A stretch of 7,861 nucleotides of DNA from an uncultured Saprospiraceae bacterium (GTDB lineage Bacteria; Bacteroidota; Bacteroidia; Chitinophagales; Saprospiraceae), in NCBI GenBank assembly GCA_937942465.1, contig CALDEO010000248.1:1-7861 (forward strand), read 5' to 3'. A program made the position numbers and the translations under genes. Shown here piece after piece: positions 6,096-7,861 of this stretch. The notes under the pieces are model-generated. The model worked only from the letters and a program-made list of their open reading frames with translations, did not search any database and had not been told where the DNA came from. How positions within the stretch are numbered: the stretch's first letter is position 1; the number at the start of each line of letters is the position of its first letter.

Positions 6096-7861
6096 ATGAG
6101 GGAAGCAAATAAAAATGGAATTGTGTTGACAAGAAAAGGAATTGAATTTATGGCTATCTGCTGTATGTTGATTCTCGTACTGAGCACATCAATGTATAGT
6201 AATAATGTAAAGGGAGATTTCTTTACGGTGATTGAATTAAAGGAAAAATTTGCTTTAGGAGATACAATAAGACTTTGTCCAGGAGAGAAACCTAAGATCC
6301 CTAAAGAAAAAAATCAAATTTTGGATCCTGCTCGGGTTGGGTGGTACAATTACCTTGCAACTGAAAGCATAGATGCTTTATTGAAAACTAAGGATGAAAA
6401 TGGGGTGGTTATAAATACCAAAACGATTCACCTTCTAGTGATCGATGATGGGACCTGTGATGTGGATTATGACGGTATTATGGATCAAGTAGATACTTGT
6501 TTAAATTCCTATGAAAACGAAGATAGAGATGGGGATGGTATTTGTGACTTTCATGATAATTGCCCAGCTATAGCCAATGCAGACCAGAAAGATACCGACA
6601 AAGATGATATAGGTGATGTATGTGATAGAGATGGAATCAATGATCGTGATGATGATGGAGTGGTAAATTCCTTAGACAATTGTATTTTTAAATATAACCC
6701 TTTTCAAGAGGATCATAATCAAAATGGTATTGGTGATTTTTGTGAAGATTCAAGCGGAGATTCGGATTATGATAAAATACCAGATTCTGAAGATCCATGC
6801 CCTCAACAAAGGGATAATATAGATTACTATAATGATGGAATATGTGACTACACTGACAATTGCGTTCTAGAAGCTAATCCTGATCAAATTGACTCAGATG
6901 GTGATGGCTTTGGTGATGTCTGTGATATCTTTGATAATAGACCAAAGGATACAGATAAGAACGGGATAGCGGATAAGCTTGAGGATAAGACTAAAGATTC
7001 AGACGGTGATGGTATACTGGATTATTTGGATGAGGAAGATTCTAATCCGTGCAATGATTTTAAAGTCTCAGTTTCACCTGTGTCTCTAGCTCTGTGTACA
7101 TCAGGAGAAGGTCATATAACGGTGGTAGATTATCCACTTAACCAAGTGATCGATAAGTGTAGAGTCGTGTGGAGTACGGGGGAGAGTACACATCAAGTGA
7201 GTGTATCGAAAGCAGGATTGTATACTGCAACGGTAACAGATACGCATGGTTGTACCAGCACTGTATCATGCGAGGTATCTAGTAAGCCTGATAATGATGG
7301 ATTGAAAGCAATACTAAAAGAAAATGGATACTTGTTTGTTAAAGGGTCTTATAGTACCATATCTGATGCTGATAAAAAACAGAAAGTATCAAATGATGAT
7401 TTACTTACAAACAAATGTAAAGCTCAAAATTTATCATTTGAGTATGAGGGTACCTCATATAGTGTCAGAGATGTAATAGAATATGCATTGTCTATAATGG
7501 AAAAAGACGAAACGCTGTCTACATCATATTATACAGATGGGTTCGATTGTTCTAATTCTGAAGAAGATAATTTTTCAATGTCTTCATTCTTTGATGCTGC
7601 CAATCTGGATCAATCAAATTTATCAGTATATCTTTTTGAAGATATGGCTGCCGTCAAGGTAAGAACGTACTTGCAAAAGGGGGCTGAAGGTTCAGAAAAA
7701 ATACTCGTTGATGGCGATGTTAATATTTTTGAAATATATAGATATTACAAAAAAGATGGTCAATTATTTGAAAAGAGCTTTATGGACTTTGCCAAATTAT
7801 CTAGAAGTTTGCCATATGAAGACATGATGTACGGATCCAATATAATTTGTGCTTCACACAT
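6096..7861 (+). CDS. Exported TSP3-repeat protein, N-terminal part
   Basis: The reading frame is open from the ATG at 6096 to the right edge (588 complete codons), so the protein is longer than what is seen. A basic N-terminus and a hydrophobic segment (about 19-34) form a signal peptide or anchor. The ATG at 6150 would remove the basic part and is less likely. Residues 41-115 are unassigned. Residues 122-315 hold about ten TSP3-like motifs, such as DRDGDGICDFHDNCP (143-157) and DSDGDGFGDVCD (266-277), which in known proteins wrap calcium ions. Residues 322-396 look like an adhesin-type beta domain, with VVWSTGES (357-364) and GLYTATVTDTHGC (374-386). Residues 400-588 resemble nothing I recognise and are rich in charged and aromatic residues. 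It follows the YHYH gene but is separated by a terminator. It may be a surface adhesin or the front of a much larger extracellular protein. Confidence 0.88.
   Translation, partial: MREANKNGIVLTRKGIEFMAICCMLILVLSTSMYSNNVKGDFFTVIELKEKFALGDTIRLCPGEKPKIPKEKNQILDPARVGWYNYLATESIDALLKTKDENGVVINTKTIHLLVIDDGTCDVDYDGIMDQVDTCLNSYENEDRDGDGICDFHDNCPAIANADQKDTDKDDIGDVCDRDGINDRDDDGVVNSLDNCIFKYNPFQEDHNQNGIGDFCEDSSGDSDYDKIPDSEDPCPQQRDNIDYYNDGICDYTDNCVLEANPDQIDSDGDGFGDVCDIFDNRPKDTDKNGIADKLEDKTKDSDGDGILDYLDEEDSNPCNDFKVSVSPVSLALCTSGEGHITVVDYPLNQVIDKCRVVWSTGESTHQVSVSKAGLYTATVTDTHGCTSTVSCEVSSKPDNDGLKAILKENGYLFVKGSYSTISDADKKQKVSNDDLLTNKCKAQNLSFEYEGTSYSVRDVIEYALSIMEKDETLSTSYYTDGFDCSNSEEDNFSMSSFFDAANLDQSNLSVYLFEDMAAVKVRTYLQKGAEGSEKILVDGDVNIFEIYRYYKKDGQLFEKSFMDFAKLSRSLPYEDMMYGSNIICASH
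6459..7040 (+). repeat. TSP3-like calcium-binding motif array
   Basis: Residues 122-315 of the last protein contain about ten aspartate-rich motifs of 12-15 residues, beginning near residues 122, 143, 166, 183, 206, 222, 243, 266, 285 and 301. Most follow DxDxDGxxDxxDNC or its short form DxDxDGxGDVCD. Several copies have lost the usual asparagine or aspartate pattern (for example DHNQNGIGDFCED). The last two lack cysteine. The array probably forms a calcium-stabilised rod. Confidence 0.85.

Overview
The window looks like a chromosomal segment of a Bacteroidota bacterium, probably a marine or otherwise free-living member related to the Saprospiria. Three things point there: a type IX secretion (T9SS) C-terminal sorting domain, the N-terminal FNYQGVARD module typical of secreted proteins in this phylum, and promoter-like motifs of the TAnnTTTG kind with no Shine-Dalgarno sequences before the genes. 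The lineage is an inference from protein style; no marker gene is present.

The left part (1-3168) is ordinary housekeeping sequence. On the minus strand lie the N-terminal 245 residues of an acyl-CoA carboxylase beta subunit of the methylcrotonyl-CoA carboxylase type (cut by the window edge), preceded by a complete membrane-anchored HtrA/DegP-like serine protease. A strong hairpin terminator separates the two. The protease is divergent from dapF (diaminopimelate epimerase, plus strand), with a 141-base region between them that must hold both promoters.

A gene-free stretch of 336 bases (3169-3504), with several short palindromes but no RNA gene that I recognise, leads into the accessory part (3505-7861), all on the plus strand. 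It holds a small secreted protein with a T9SS sorting domain, then after only 10 bases a 656-residue secreted mosaic protein: a Bacteroidota N-terminal module, three DADPTNEIQ repeats, thrombospondin type 3 (TSP3) calcium-binding motifs, two 54-residue cysteine-rich repeats and a C-terminal YHYH domain. A clear terminator closes this pair. After it starts a third exported protein, cut by the right edge, with about ten TSP3-like motifs, an adhesin-like beta domain and a C-terminal region I cannot assign.

The three accessory genes look like a cell-surface or extracellular module that binds calcium and perhaps other metals. The first two are probably co-transcribed; the third has its own transcription unit. 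No mobile element, CRISPR array, tRNA or rRNA was seen.
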